This document shows, in pieces, positions 25,311-33,389 of a stretch of 64,000 nt of DNA. Position 1 is the first letter of the stretch. The number at the start of each line of letters is the position of its first letter. The stretch is from Gottfriedia sp002574545 (GTDB taxonomy: Bacteria > Bacillota > Bacilli > Bacillales > Bacillaceae_G), in the NCBI GenBank assembly GCA_052180195.1, contig CP197469.1, one strand, 5' to 3'. Made by a program: the position numbers and the translations under genes. The notes beneath the pieces are model-generated. The model did no database searches. It saw only the letters and a program-made list of their open reading frames with translations, and had not been told where the DNA came from.

Positions 25311-25865
25311 TTATTCTTTAGATGTATTACCTGCCAATAAAATTGATTCTACTTTCTCTTGTACTTCATCTGCATTTTCTTCAGTTAATTCTTCAATACC
25401 TTCAAGAGTAGCTTCTAACTGCTCGTCAGTTTCAGAAGTTTCATGTTGAGAAGTTTCATTTTCATGATTTACTTCTAATGAAGTCGCTGAAATTTGCGAT
25501 TTACCCTCTTCTAGGTCAATTGAATCTTCAATTTTCTCTTCTACTGCTTCAACTGCTTTTTCTGTTACTTTAGAAGAGCCTTTATCAAACTTGTTTAGTG
25601 TTGAATCTTTAATTTCGATCCATTTATCTTTTACAATTTGTACATTGCCTTCTAATTTCTCAACTGAGTTTTGTACTACTCTCAACTGATTTCGAACAGC
25701 ACCTTTTACGATTTCTGGATCTTCTTTAATTTGATTTAATTTGTTTGTTACGCTTCTTCCTTTACGTGAGATTTTCTCACGATTTTCTTTGTTAAGTAGA
25801 GTAACCCCTGCACCAATTGCGACTCCGACTAGAATATTGCGTAAAGCTTTGTTACGTTTTGACAT
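25311..25865 (-). CDS. YtxH-like protein with acidic tail
   Basis: 184 residues. The N-terminus has a short hydrophobic stretch (NILVGVAIGAGVTLL) followed by a basic, glycine-containing linker, as in YtxH-type stress proteins; the middle is a predicted helical repeat (VKGAVRNQLRVVQNSVEKLEGNVQIVKDKW); the last 60 residues are very acidic (ETSETDEQLEATLEGIEELTEENADE). Likely membrane-anchored with a long coil. It lies between the YihY and phosphatase genes with short gaps. Confidence 0.65.
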   Translation of the reverse strand: MSKRNKALRNILVGVAIGAGVTLLNKENREKISRKGRSVTNKLNQIKEDPEIVKGAVRNQLRVVQNSVEKLEGNVQIVKDKWIEIKDSTLNKFDKGSSKVTEKAVEAVEEKIEDSIDLEEGKSQISATSLEVNHENETSQHETSETDEQLEATLEGIEELTEENADEVQEKVESILLAGNTSKE

Positions 25866-25878
25866 TCTACATCCTCCT

Positions 25879-26355
25879 CTAAACTGTTAATTGGTGTTGC
25901 TTTAAAATATGCTGAAGTAAATGAGTGCATCCTTCTGTAATGATCTCATATACTTCATTAAAATTACCCGTATAATATGGATCAGGCACTTCCTTCCACA
26001 TTGATGCTGGAACATAATCTGAAAGTAGTGAAATCTCTCCTATACAATTATTTCTTGCTAAATTCATTAAATCCTCTTTATTCTGTGCATCCATAGCGAC
26101 AATATAACTAAAATATTTAAAGTCATTTTCTGTCACTTTTCGAGCTTTCATACCTTCGAAGTTTATACCTTTTTCACTTAATAAACCTTGTGTTCCCTTA
26201 TGCGGAGGATGGCCAATATGCCAATCTCCAGTACCAGCTGAGTCTATCATAAATTGTTTATCTAACCCTTTTTCTGTCACTAAATGACGAAAAACAGCCT
26301 CAGCCATTGGCGATCGACAAATGTTACCTAAACAGACAAATAATACTTGAATCAT
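25879..26355 (-). CDS. Low-molecular-weight protein-tyrosine phosphatase
   Basis: 158 residues. The phosphate-binding loop CLGNICRSP (C-x5-R-S) is at residues 8-16, and the catalytic general-acid Asp is in VPDPYYTG near 125. Bacterial members (YfkJ/YwlE-like) remove phosphate from Tyr or Arg of proteins. It is the first gene of the probable three-gene unit ending with YihY. In the B. subtilis yfk region an LMW phosphatase (YfkJ) likewise neighbours a YihY-family gene (YfkH). Confidence 0.92.
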   Translation of the reverse strand: MIQVLFVCLGNICRSPMAEAVFRHLVTEKGLDKQFMIDSAGTGDWHIGHPPHKGTQGLLSEKGINFEGMKARKVTENDFKYFSYIVAMDAQNKEDLMNLARNNCIGEISLLSDYVPASMWKEVPDPYYTGNFNEVYEIITEGCTHLLQHILKQHQLTV

Positions 26356-26704
26356 CTCAATGTCTCCTTCAAATTATTTACACTTTATGCCAAAATTTAG
26401 CTGTTTCTTTTGTATTATTCTACACGGTATATTTTAAAATGAAAAGCAAGCCATTGTGAATAATTTATGGCTAGTATAAATAAGATAAGAGTTATCATGC
26501 TTATTTTTTACAGAATAGCTATGATTACACTCATTTTTTTAAAATAATTTCATTGATTATCTAAAAAAAACTTTGTAAGGTATGAACCGATACTTTCACA
26601 AATTCCATTAAATTTGATCAACATTTTTAATTTTTACAGATAAATTAATTGTATTTTTAAATGACCTTGACTATATTTAGTAAAGACAACTAAATGTAAG
26701 TTAA
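26356..26704. other. AT-rich intergenic region ahead of the TPP riboswitch
   Basis: About 350 bases of AT-rich DNA between the phosphatase gene and the rightward thiT leader. TTGACT at about 26668 may be the -35 of thiT. I see no gene. Confidence 0.4.
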
Positions 26705-26800
26705 ACCACAAGGGGAGCCATTTGGCTGAGAGTGAATAGATTAAGCTATTCTTACCCTCTGAACCTGTTAGTTAGTACTAACGTAGGGATGTGGCACGAT
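26705..26800 (+). ncRNA. TPP (THI-box) riboswitch aptamer
   Basis: Conserved blocks in order: AGGGGAGCC at 26711, GGCTGAGAG at 26724, ACCCTCTGAACCTG at 26754, and the final CTAACGTAGGGA at 26779. These are the thi-box core sequences that bind thiamine pyrophosphate. The element controls the thiamine transporter gene thiT through the terminator that follows. Confidence 0.95.
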
Positions 26801-26802
26801 GA

Positions 26803-26848
26803 AAAGCAATGCCGGGATCATCATGCTACCCAGTATTGCTTTTTTTAT
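26803..26848 (+). terminator. Riboswitch-controlled terminator before thiT
   Basis: AAGCAATGCCGGG / CTACCCAGTATTGCTT hairpin followed by TTTTTTT, right after the TPP aptamer. With ligand bound it would stop transcription ahead of thiT. Confidence 0.85.
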
Positions 26849-26875
26849 TTATTCCTACTAAAATCTCCCTAAATT

Positions 26876-27010
26876 TGAAATGTGGAAGTGGCACGCCTCA
26901 TACCTCGATTCCACAAAGGGCAAGGCGCACGAACTAGGCATGACAAATGTATGCGACTAGTCGCTAACTTCATTATTTTCAAAGTGTTTCACTACATAGG
27001 TTGTCCACTA
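26876..27010 (+). other. GC-richer structured stretch between the riboswitch terminator and thiT
   Basis: About 135 bases that differ from their AT-rich surroundings. Visible pairings are GTGGAA / TTCCAC, GCAT / ATGC, and the 12-bp palindrome GCGACTAGTCGC near 26953-26964. A 26-codon frame begins ATGTGGAAGTGG but has no ribosome site. It is not needed for a standard TPP switch and may be an inserted repeat. Confidence 0.45.
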
Positions 27011-27029
27011 GATAAAGGGGGAAATAGAG

Positions 27030-27611
27030 ATGAAGACATCAAAGATTCAATTAATGGCGGAAATAGCAATGTGTGCAGCACTAGCAATCGTTTTTGATTT
27101 CTTACCATTGTTTACTGCACCTCAAGGTGGCTCTGTATCATTATCAATGATTCCAGTTTTTCTAATTGCTTTTCGTTGGGGATTTAAAGAAGGATTAATT
27201 ACTGGTCTATTATTAGCAGCACTACAAATCGTTACAAAGCTATATTTCGTTCATCCAATTCAAGTATTTTTAGACTATATTGTCGCATTTACAAGTCTCG
27301 GATTAGCTGGTCTTGTTTATAAACAAATAAAAAATAGCTTAACAAATGGCAATAAAAAAAGAGCAGCAGCCTATATAATTTTAGGAACTTTTATCGGCTC
27401 ACTTGCTCGATTCATCTGCCACTTTATTGCTGGGATCGTTTTCTACGGTTCATACGCACCAAAAGGTACACCAGTTTCACTTTATTCATTAGTATATAAT
27501 GCTTGGTACATGGTTCCTTCATTTATTATTAGTGCAGTTCTATTAATCATTTTACTTTCTTCTGCGCCAGTTCTTGTTCATGTTAAAAAGAACCGTAATC
27601 AAGCAGCATAA
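27030..27611 (+). CDS. thiT: Energy-coupled thiamine transporter, S component ThiT
   Basis: 193 residues with six membrane helices. Typical ThiT N-terminus (LMAEIAMCAALAIVFDFLPLF) and the substrate-loop region PQGGSVSLSMIPVFLIAFRWG at about 31-51, with further aromatic residues near YAPKGTPVSLYSLVYNAWYM that line the thiamine pocket in this family. ThiT binds thiamine and works with the shared EcfAAT module coded elsewhere. AAAGGGGG precedes the ATG. The TPP riboswitch upstream confirms the role. Confidence 0.95.
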   Translation: MKTSKIQLMAEIAMCAALAIVFDFLPLFTAPQGGSVSLSMIPVFLIAFRWGFKEGLITGLLLAALQIVTKLYFVHPIQVFLDYIVAFTSLGLAGLVYKQIKNSLTNGNKKRAAAYIILGTFIGSLARFICHFIAGIVFYGSYAPKGTPVSLYSLVYNAWYMVPSFIISAVLLIILLSSAPVLVHVKKNRNQAA

Positions 27612-27644
27612 GTATAGAAACCTTTACAAATAAATTAAAAAGGA

Positions 27645-27690
27645 ACAGAATCCCCCATCAATTATTCAGCTTGATAGGGGGTTAACTTTT
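27645..27690. terminator. Bidirectional terminator between thiT and the WxL protein gene
   Basis: CCCCCATCAA / TTGATAGGGGG stem (one bulge) with A-rich sequence on the left and T-rich sequence on the right, placed between two convergent genes. Confidence 0.8.
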
Positions 27691-27717
27691 CCTTTTACTT
27701 CAAATTATTTCATGATT

Positions 27718-29790
27718 TTAAAGTGGTGTATCTGCTAAAGTCCACGTTAAAGTCGTCTTATATTTAGCTCCTACTTCTTTATAGGCCCCTCCTGGCACGA
27801 AAAGAGTAACATTTGATGAATTCAGACCATATGAAATCGTCCATGTTCCGAATCCCTTTCCCTCATCTGCAAAAGCTACATCCTGTGCACCTCCACCTGG
27901 AACCAATGTTACTGTTTTGGCTACTGGTTTATACTGCTCGTCAGTCGTTGAGTTTAAAATAGGATCAGTTAATTTTAATACGGCACCAGATAGCTCATTA
28001 TTTCCACTCTTAAATTGTTCATTTTGTTGTACGGATAATTTCCACCCTGTTTTTGCTCTTCGGTGGTCTGTTACTTGAATGAAATTTGGTACTTGAATGA
28101 CTGAACCATCGGAAGTTTGTTTTACTTGATCTAATTGAGCAGTATAAACTTCATTACTACCTGAAATTTCATGTTCACCAAAGTTAAAATTTGAGACATA
28201 ATCAATACTTAATGAACTCTTTGTTCCTGGTTCATGAGGATTATTTGGATCAGTTGGGTTTACTGGCTCGACTGGATTTGTTGGGTTTGTTGGATCAACT
28301 GGATTTTTTGTTTCTGCTGTTACGGTAGCAAATGTTTCTGTACTAGTATTCCCTGCAATATCGGTTGCAGTTGCCCTCACTACATCTCCCTCATACAACG
28401 TCCGTGGCGGTATAGATACCGAATACGAACCATCTGTTTCAGTGATTGTCGTTAGAATTGATTGATCTGGTAAAATGATCCTTACTGTACTACTTGCCTC
28501 TGCTGTTCCCGTTATACTTGTACTTATATCTGTAATGGAATTAATAACTGGCGGTAAAATCGTTTTGTCTACTGTAAAGTGTCGAATTGTTTGATTACCT
28601 GCTAGATCCGTGATGACTAATGTATGTTCACCATCATCAGGATTGATCGTACCAGAAGTAATGGTAGTCCCATTTAATTTTGCTGTATCAATACCGCTTA
28701 GCGCATCACTAAATGTAATATTTGTTGCTGTATTACTATTATATAATTGCCCGTTTGCATAGTTAGTAATAGGAGGTTCTTTATCAATTTTGACAGTAAT
28801 TTTAGCTCCAGGATCAGTTTCCGGATTACTTTGGTTTCCAGAATCATCTTTTACTCTAATTTGAATATTTGTCGTACCTTGGGTTGAAACTGTATAATCA
28901 ACGCCTGTTGAGGTTGCATTACTTAATCCATCTTTATTCCATGTAGCACCATTATTTGTAGAAACCTCGTACGATGTCGGATCAACCCCATAATCATCAG
29001 TTGCTGTGAAGTGAATTGTCGTGTTTTTATTGGTCCATGATGTACCACCTGTGTAATCTTCTGGTATGGTAATAATAGCATCCGTTATTTTTGGTGCTTG
29101 AGCATCGATCAATGTGACTGAAACAGGAAAAACCTGAAAGATTTGATATCCACTACCATCAATAGCTTCATGTCCACCGTCTTCAAAAAGAATTCTAAAA
29201 TTTACTGTTGTTCCAATAGCGGTGAAAGTATACGTTATATTCTCAGGATCTGTGTAGTCTTTCCATTCATTTACTGGCGAAGGAAGAGTATCACTTAATA
29301 ACCAGCTATACCTAGGTTTGGTATACTTATGTTCAATAAGGTTAAAAGAAAACTTTAAGGTATAAGTTTGCCCTGGAATTGTATTAATCGTTTGCTTCAT
29401 ACCTACAAACTCTTGAGAATCTACAGTGTTGAAAACTTTTAATAAAATCCCTCCAATACCTGAAATAGGTCTAACATAACTTTGTGGATCAACTTCACCA
29501 AACACCTTATACCAACCTCCACTTTGCCCTTCAAAATTAGGGCTATAAGGACCTAGTTCTTGGCCTCTATTTAAATACGACACAAATGTCCAATTTGGAA
29601 AAGTAGTTGTTTGACTATCAAAATTAAATGTAGAGTTTTGAAATAAGTTTGGAAAGGTTGCTGCTTCTGTAGTAGTAGGTTTAAGTAATCCCTTAACTCC
29701 AAGTTCATTCGGCTTTGTCACACTCATTATGATGACAAAAATAGAAGCTAAAACAATTGCTTTAAAAAGACGTTTTCTTTTTTTCACCAT
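27718..29790 (-). CDS. WxL-domain cell-surface protein with Ig-like repeats
   Basis: 690 residues from the ATG at 29790, chosen for the GGGG site seven bases upstream. Signal peptide (RLFKAIVLASIFVIIMSV). About 50-230 is a carbohydrate/adhesion-like beta domain; about 240-500 holds Ig-like repeats (TATDDYGVDP...YEVSTNNGATW, then DKEPP and VDKTI repeats); a Pro/Asn linker (NPTNPVEPVNPTDPNNP) follows; the C-terminal WxL domain carries TGWKLSV near 605 and ends in LTWTLADTPL, giving the two Trp-x-Leu motifs. WxL domains attach proteins non-covalently to the Gram-positive wall. The gene follows its DUF916 partner by about 31 bp. Confidence 0.88.
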   Translation of the reverse strand: MVKKRKRLFKAIVLASIFVIIMSVTKPNELGVKGLLKPTTTEAATFPNLFQNSTFNFDSQTTTFPNWTFVSYLNRGQELGPYSPNFEGQSGGWYKVFGEVDPQSYVRPISGIGGILLKVFNTVDSQEFVGMKQTINTIPGQTYTLKFSFNLIEHKYTKPRYSWLLSDTLPSPVNEWKDYTDPENITYTFTAIGTTVNFRILFEDGGHEAIDGSGYQIFQVFPVSVTLIDAQAPKITDAIITIPEDYTGGTSWTNKNTTIHFTATDDYGVDPTSYEVSTNNGATWNKDGLSNATSTGVDYTVSTQGTTNIQIRVKDDSGNQSNPETDPGAKITVKIDKEPPITNYANGQLYNSNTATNITFSDALSGIDTAKLNGTTITSGTINPDDGEHTLVITDLAGNQTIRHFTVDKTILPPVINSITDISTSITGTAEASSTVRIILPDQSILTTITETDGSYSVSIPPRTLYEGDVVRATATDIAGNTSTETFATVTAETKNPVDPTNPTNPVEPVNPTDPNNPHEPGTKSSLSIDYVSNFNFGEHEISGSNEVYTAQLDQVKQTSDGSVIQVPNFIQVTDHRRAKTGWKLSVQQNEQFKSGNNELSGAVLKLTDPILNSTTDEQYKPVAKTVTLVPGGGAQDVAFADEGKGFGTWTISYGLNSSNVTLFVPGGAYKEVGAKYKTTLTWTLADTPL

Positions 29791-29821
29791 TTTGTTTCCC
29801 CATTTCAAAATTAATTTTTCT

Positions 29822-30823
29822 TTACTGTTTCTCTATATTCTTTAAACGTCTAATTAAGATAAACGTAAAAATGACTAGTAAAAGGAATAAAATACCGCCG
29901 ATTACGTACCACATTTTACTATCCTTGTTCAGATCTAAAGTATTTAGTTCTTCTGCTGAATTGCTCTTAACGGTATATATTCTTGTCCATTTCCATGATT
30001 GCTCACCATCTGAGACGTTTATTTCTATACGGTAATTACCAGGCTCAATCGCTTGGTCATCCCAATCTATTGCATAATCAAAATTTGAATTCGGTGCCAT
30101 TCTTAGATTTTCTTTCATTGTTTCATGAAGGATTTTTTCACCATGTTCTGTATATACTTTCGCATCTACGCTCAAATTTTTTAACATAGCTGGCTTTATA
30201 TTTTGTAAATTTGCTGTCACTACATTTCGTGCATTGATTTGTGCTGGTTTCACTTCATTTAATTTCAAATCTGGCTTGACTACTTTATCGGTTTCTCTTA
30301 ATAAAACACCAATAACATACGCATATTTATTTTTTATTTGAACGCTTCCATCTTCTTTTTTTGCTTTTCCTTCGTCTTCTTTCTCACTAAAATGAAGTCC
30401 ACCTAATATAACACCATCGAATTGCTGATTCGGCATCTCAATCGTAATCTCTATTGTTGACTCACTTTTTGCTGGAATTTTTGTCTCTTTTTTTACTTTA
30501 GCAATCGTAGCGAAAGGTATTTCTAACGTATCGTCTACTTTTGAATTTGAAACACTGTAATCCGTAATTCCATTACTATTTGTAGTCGCTGAATTAGCTT
30601 TTGTCTGAACAACTATATTTTTATTCGTATCATTTTTAATTTGAACATTTAAGATTTGTTTTTGTCCTGGTTTCATTCTCAAATCAAAATAAGTTTTGCT
30701 CTGATCAATTTGATTAGTTGGCATAACAGGCGATACTGCAAAATTCATTTCAGCTGCACTTGCATGAAAGTTATTAATATTTATTAGAAAGAAAATAATA
30801 ATCATTTTTTTTAGTACATTCAT
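29822..30823 (-). CDS. WxL-locus membrane protein (DUF916/DUF3324)
   Basis: 333 residues. Signal peptide, then the peptidoglycan-binding DUF916 domain (MNFAVSPVMPTNQIDQSKTYFDLRM, about 25-150) and the second DUF3324 domain (about 160-280), and a single C-terminal membrane helix (MWYVIGGILFLLLVIFTFILI) with a basic tail. In enterococcal and lactobacillal WxL loci this protein partners with WxL proteins at the wall. It is the first gene of the two-gene unit; a perfect inverted repeat lies about 90 bp upstream. Confidence 0.88.
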   Translation of the reverse strand: MNVLKKMIIIFFLININNFHASAAEMNFAVSPVMPTNQIDQSKTYFDLRMKPGQKQILNVQIKNDTNKNIVVQTKANSATTNSNGITDYSVSNSKVDDTLEIPFATIAKVKKETKIPAKSESTIEITIEMPNQQFDGVILGGLHFSEKEDEGKAKKEDGSVQIKNKYAYVIGVLLRETDKVVKPDLKLNEVKPAQINARNVVTANLQNIKPAMLKNLSVDAKVYTEHGEKILHETMKENLRMAPNSNFDYAIDWDDQAIEPGNYRIEINVSDGEQSWKWTRIYTVKSNSAEELNTLDLNKDSKMWYVIGGILFLLLVIFTFILIRRLKNIEKQ

Positions 30824-30913
30824 AGATAGCTCCTTTTTTGATCTTGACTAAAAAAATTCATGCAAATTAGATTACTTTTGTTTAGTATCTTTATTCGATT
30901 TATTTGCAATACA

Positions 30914-30932
30914 CAAATAGTTTAACTATTTG
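30914..30932. promoter_or_regulatory. Perfect inverted repeat upstream of the WxL genes
   Basis: CAAATAGTTTAACTATTTG: two 9-base arms around one T, about 91-109 bp upstream of the DUF916 gene start. No T run follows. A plausible operator for a dimeric regulator; no regulator gene is adjacent. Confidence 0.4.
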
Positions 30933-30934
30933 CC

Positions 30935-31260
30935 TACTATATTTGAAACCCCCATCAAATTCTCACAGTTAAATATGTGAAAAATGTAACATGACACTAT
31001 TCGATCGTTCAACGACTATTTTTACCTAAGTCAACGGTAATGAGTTTGAGTTTTAACTATTTTTTTGTTTCGTGTTCTAATCCAGATTTTAGGTGTAACT
31101 GTTACGAATGCTGTTATCGCTATCTTTTAGTTCATTCAATCACCAAATAATAAAAATATTTTATTCACACTTTAAATATGCATTTAATTTTTGAACACTT
31201 TGTGAATTTTGGTTATCTGTCCTTTTCTTCATTCATATATATAATTACAGAAAAATTTTA
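30935..31260. other. Intergenic region between the WxL genes and the 51-aa protein gene
   Basis: AT-rich region with divergent genes on each side. TATATATAAT near 31236 is a likely -10 for the rightward small gene. I see no gene in it. Confidence 0.4.
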
Positions 31261-31276
31261 AAAGGGGGTTTTATCA

Positions 31277-31432
31277 TTGGTCTATGATGTACTCATCTTT
31301 TTCTTTTTTGTCATTATTCTTCTTGGTATGACTGGTTCATTATTTTTGTTATTGAAAAGAGCTTTAAATAAGGATGATGCACTTAGAATAGATCCGAAAC
31401 TTTCTCTGCCTAAAGAAAATGAGCATTCATAG
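31277..31432 (+). CDS. Small single-pass membrane protein
   Basis: 51 residues starting at TTG (31277) with AAGGGGG eight bases upstream. VYDVLIFFFFVIILLGMTGS is a membrane helix near the N-terminus, followed by a short charged tail (KRALNKDDALRIDPKLSLPKE). No family recognised. It is too short for usual ORF cut-offs, but the strong ribosome site and the terminator right after it support it. Repeat element 2 is inserted right behind its terminator. Confidence 0.7.
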   Translation: MVYDVLIFFFFVIILLGMTGSLFLLLKRALNKDDALRIDPKLSLPKENEHS

Positions 31433-31468
31433 AATACCCCCCCATCCTAGTGATGGGGGTATTCTTTT
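31431..31468 (+). terminator. Terminator of the 51-aa gene; left flank of repeat element 2
   Basis: GAATACCCCC..ATC CTAGT GAT..GGGGGTATTC stem followed by TTTTA. The part CCCCATCCTAGTGATGGGG onward is repeated with few changes at the right end of element 2 (32187-32217). Confidence 0.85.
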
Positions 31469-32186
31469 ACTGTTGAAATAAAGCATTGTCAATATTGAAC
31501 AACAGAAGTTTAAGTTTATATTTGAGCGAAAATTTGAATGATACTTCCTCATAACAGGTTCATGAGGAAGGAAACCACCGAAAATTTGAATGATACTTCC
31601 TTATAACAGGTTCATGGGGAAGGAAACCGCCGAAAATTTGAAAGATACTTCCTCATAACAGGTTCATGAGGAAGGAAACCTCCCAAAATTTGAAAGATAC
31701 TTCCTTATGACAGGTTCATGGGGAAGGAAACCACTGAAAATTTGAATGATACTTCCTCATAACAGGTTCACGGGGAAGGAAACCACTGAAAAATAGAAAG
31801 ATACTTCCTTATAACAGGTTCATGAGGAAGGAAACCACTGAAAATTTGAAAGATACTTCCTCATAGCAGGTTCATGAGGAAGAAAACCGCCGAAAATTTG
31901 AAAGTTCCTTCCTCATAACAGGTTCATGAGGAAGGAAACCACTGAAAATTTGAAAGATACTTCCTCATAACAGCTTCATGGGGAAGGAAACCACTGAAAA
32001 TTTGAAAGATACTTCCTCATAGCAGGTTCATGAGGAAGGAAACCGCCGAAAATTTGAAAGATACTTCCTCATAACAGGTTCTTGAGGAAGGAAACCAGCA
32101 AAGATTAGAAAGTTCTTTACTCATAGAAGGCTTTAGTGGAAATCAGCCAAAAATTGGCGTTGACAAGCTCATTTTTCAACACTCTG
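31469..32186. mobile_element. Repeat element 2: shorter member of the same family
   Basis: Left end TGTTGAAA...TTGTCAA (31471-31492) and right end TTGACAA...TTCAACA (32160-32181) are imperfect inverted repeats, with the outer eight and seven bases matching. The leader (TTGAACAACA...), 11 tandem 52-bp units and the trailer with AAAAATTGGCG follow the same plan as element 1. No coding capacity. It lies between two copies of a terminator stem-loop. Mobility is inferred. Confidence 0.7.
31555..32127. repeat. Tandem array, 11 copies of a 52-bp unit
   Basis: Units begin CAGGTTCATGAGGAAGGAAA and repeat every 52 bp, the last being 53 long as in element 1. Hairpin CTTCCTCAT / ATGAGGAAG around AACAGGTTC in most units. 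The inter-hairpin segment (CCACTGAAAATTTGAAAG) differs from that of element 1, so each array has become uniform on its own while the hairpin stayed common. Confidence 0.95.
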
Positions 32187-32217
32187 CCCCATCTTAGAGA
32201 TGGGGTTATTCATTTTA
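32187..32217 (+). terminator. Right-flank copy of the terminator hairpin
   Basis: CCCCATC TTAGA GATGGGG followed by TTATTCATTTTA; over about 30 positions it matches the left flank (CCCCATC CTAGT GATGGGG GTATTCTTTTA) with few differences. It can still form a hairpin with a T-rich tail, so it may end plus-strand transcripts leaving the element. Confidence 0.75.
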
Positions 32218-32471
32218 AGGAAGGCATTTTCATTTCATCTTTCCGTTAACTTACAAACTTTTCTTGGGTAAGAAAGAATCATTTTTTAATCCTCCCACTC
32301 AAATAAAATGTAGTTTTTTTATTTCAATATAATGCTATTGACAATTTAACGTTAATTTTACTAATTGTTGTCTGAGCTATCAAATATTACCATGACTATT
32401 TTTACTGAATATCAGTTAAGATGGTTTATATGGTTTTTTAATCTTTTACATCATTTAGAGGAGGGATTTTA

Positions 32472-32924
32472 ATGGATACATCGTCCATCTCAAAAACGAC
32501 TGTTGATGTGCTAAACAAACAAATAGCAGATTGGAATATTCTATTTGTAAAGTTACATAACTATCATTGGTATGTAAAAGGTCCAAATTTTTTCACTCTA
32601 CACACTAAATTTGAGGAATTTTACAATGAAGCGAGTTTACATATTGACGAGCTAGCAGAGCGAGTGTTAATAATTGGTGGAAAACCACTAGCTACAATGA
32701 GAGAGTATCTTGATACTTCAAGTCTTAAAGAAGCCAATAAAAATATTACTTCTGATGAAATGGTACAGGACATTGCTAAGGACTTTAACTATTTAATTGA
32801 AGAATTAAAAGATGGTATGGAAATTGCAGAGTTTGAAAATGATTCAGTTACACATGATTTACTATTAGGCATTCGTGAACAGCTTACAAAGCATGTTTGG
32901 ATGTTAACAGCTTACTTAAATTGA
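32472..32924 (+). CDS. dps: Dps family DNA-protecting ferritin
   Basis: 150 residues, typical Dps size. Forms a dodecamer that oxidises and stores iron and protects DNA under stress. The ferroxidase-site residues of the family are seen in LHNYHWYVKGPNFFTLHTKFEEFYNEASLHIDELAERVLIIGGKP (about 27-71): His in NYHWYV, His in LHTKFEE, and the Asp/Glu of DELAER. GGAGGG precedes the ATG. I see no clear PerR or SigB site upstream. Single gene with a strong terminator. Confidence 0.93.
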   Translation: MDTSSISKTTVDVLNKQIADWNILFVKLHNYHWYVKGPNFFTLHTKFEEFYNEASLHIDELAERVLIIGGKPLATMREYLDTSSLKEANKNITSDEMVQDIAKDFNYLIEELKDGMEIAEFENDSVTHDLLLGIREQLTKHVWMLTAYLN

Positions 32925-32948
32925 ATTTAAACTTAAGCTTAAATTAAG

Positions 32949-33005
32949 AAAAGCAGTGTAAAATAAAAGGATTAATGATCCTTCTATGTTTACACTGCTT
33001 TTTTC
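32949..33005 (+). terminator. Terminator of dps
   Basis: AAGCAGTGTAAA / TTTACACTGCTT stem with an inner AAGGAT / ATCCTT pairing, followed by TTTTTTC. Confidence 0.9.
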
Positions 33006-33009
33006 ATTT

Positions 33010-33230
33010 CTCTTTATCTATAAATGAGGATTAGTAGAATTATACTTATTTTTTTTAATCTATTTCTTAATTTTCAATGTGAAAAACAGGCAATTTGAAC
33101 TAGGAATTTCAAACTACAAATTGCTCATCCAAATAATATTTTCCACAAAATTATTCCATTTTCCGACAAAAACCCCTATTTTTCTCCTTCGTTTTCAAAC
33201 ACATTTCATAATCAACTTCAACTATCGTTT
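33010..33230. other. Intergenic region between dps and the peptide transporter operon
   Basis: AT-rich DNA. A plus-strand frame at 33079-33327 is open but has no ribosome site and a low-complexity composition, so I see no gene here. Confidence 0.5.
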
Positions 33231-33244
33231 TGAAAACGTTTTCA
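33231..33244. promoter_or_regulatory. Palindromic cre site far upstream of the peptide transporter operon
   Basis: TGAAAACGTTTTCA is a perfect 14-bp palindrome that matches the CcpA consensus at all positions. It lies about 160 bp upstream of the operon promoter, so it could act from a distance or serve a promoter I cannot see. Confidence 0.65.
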
Positions 33245-33389
33245 TTTTGTATTTTTCTTACTCTCCCTTATTTTATTTACTCTATCAACCTTTTCACCGA
33301 AACACGATCACATTTTTTTCCTATTAATTTACTAGTTAATCGGAATTCCGAATGAATTATAGTCATAAAGGACTAGATATTACAGTAAA

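Noticed and set aside
26882..27097. 71-residue plus-strand frame before thiT
   Set aside because: It overlaps the thiT start, has no ribosome site, and starts within the structured leader stretch.
31555..32127. Coding repeat protein
   Set aside because: The 52-bp period is not a multiple of three and all frames have frequent stops.
33079..33327. 82-residue frame upstream of oppD
   Set aside because: No ribosome site, low-complexity Phe/Leu/Thr composition, and it covers the cre palindrome.
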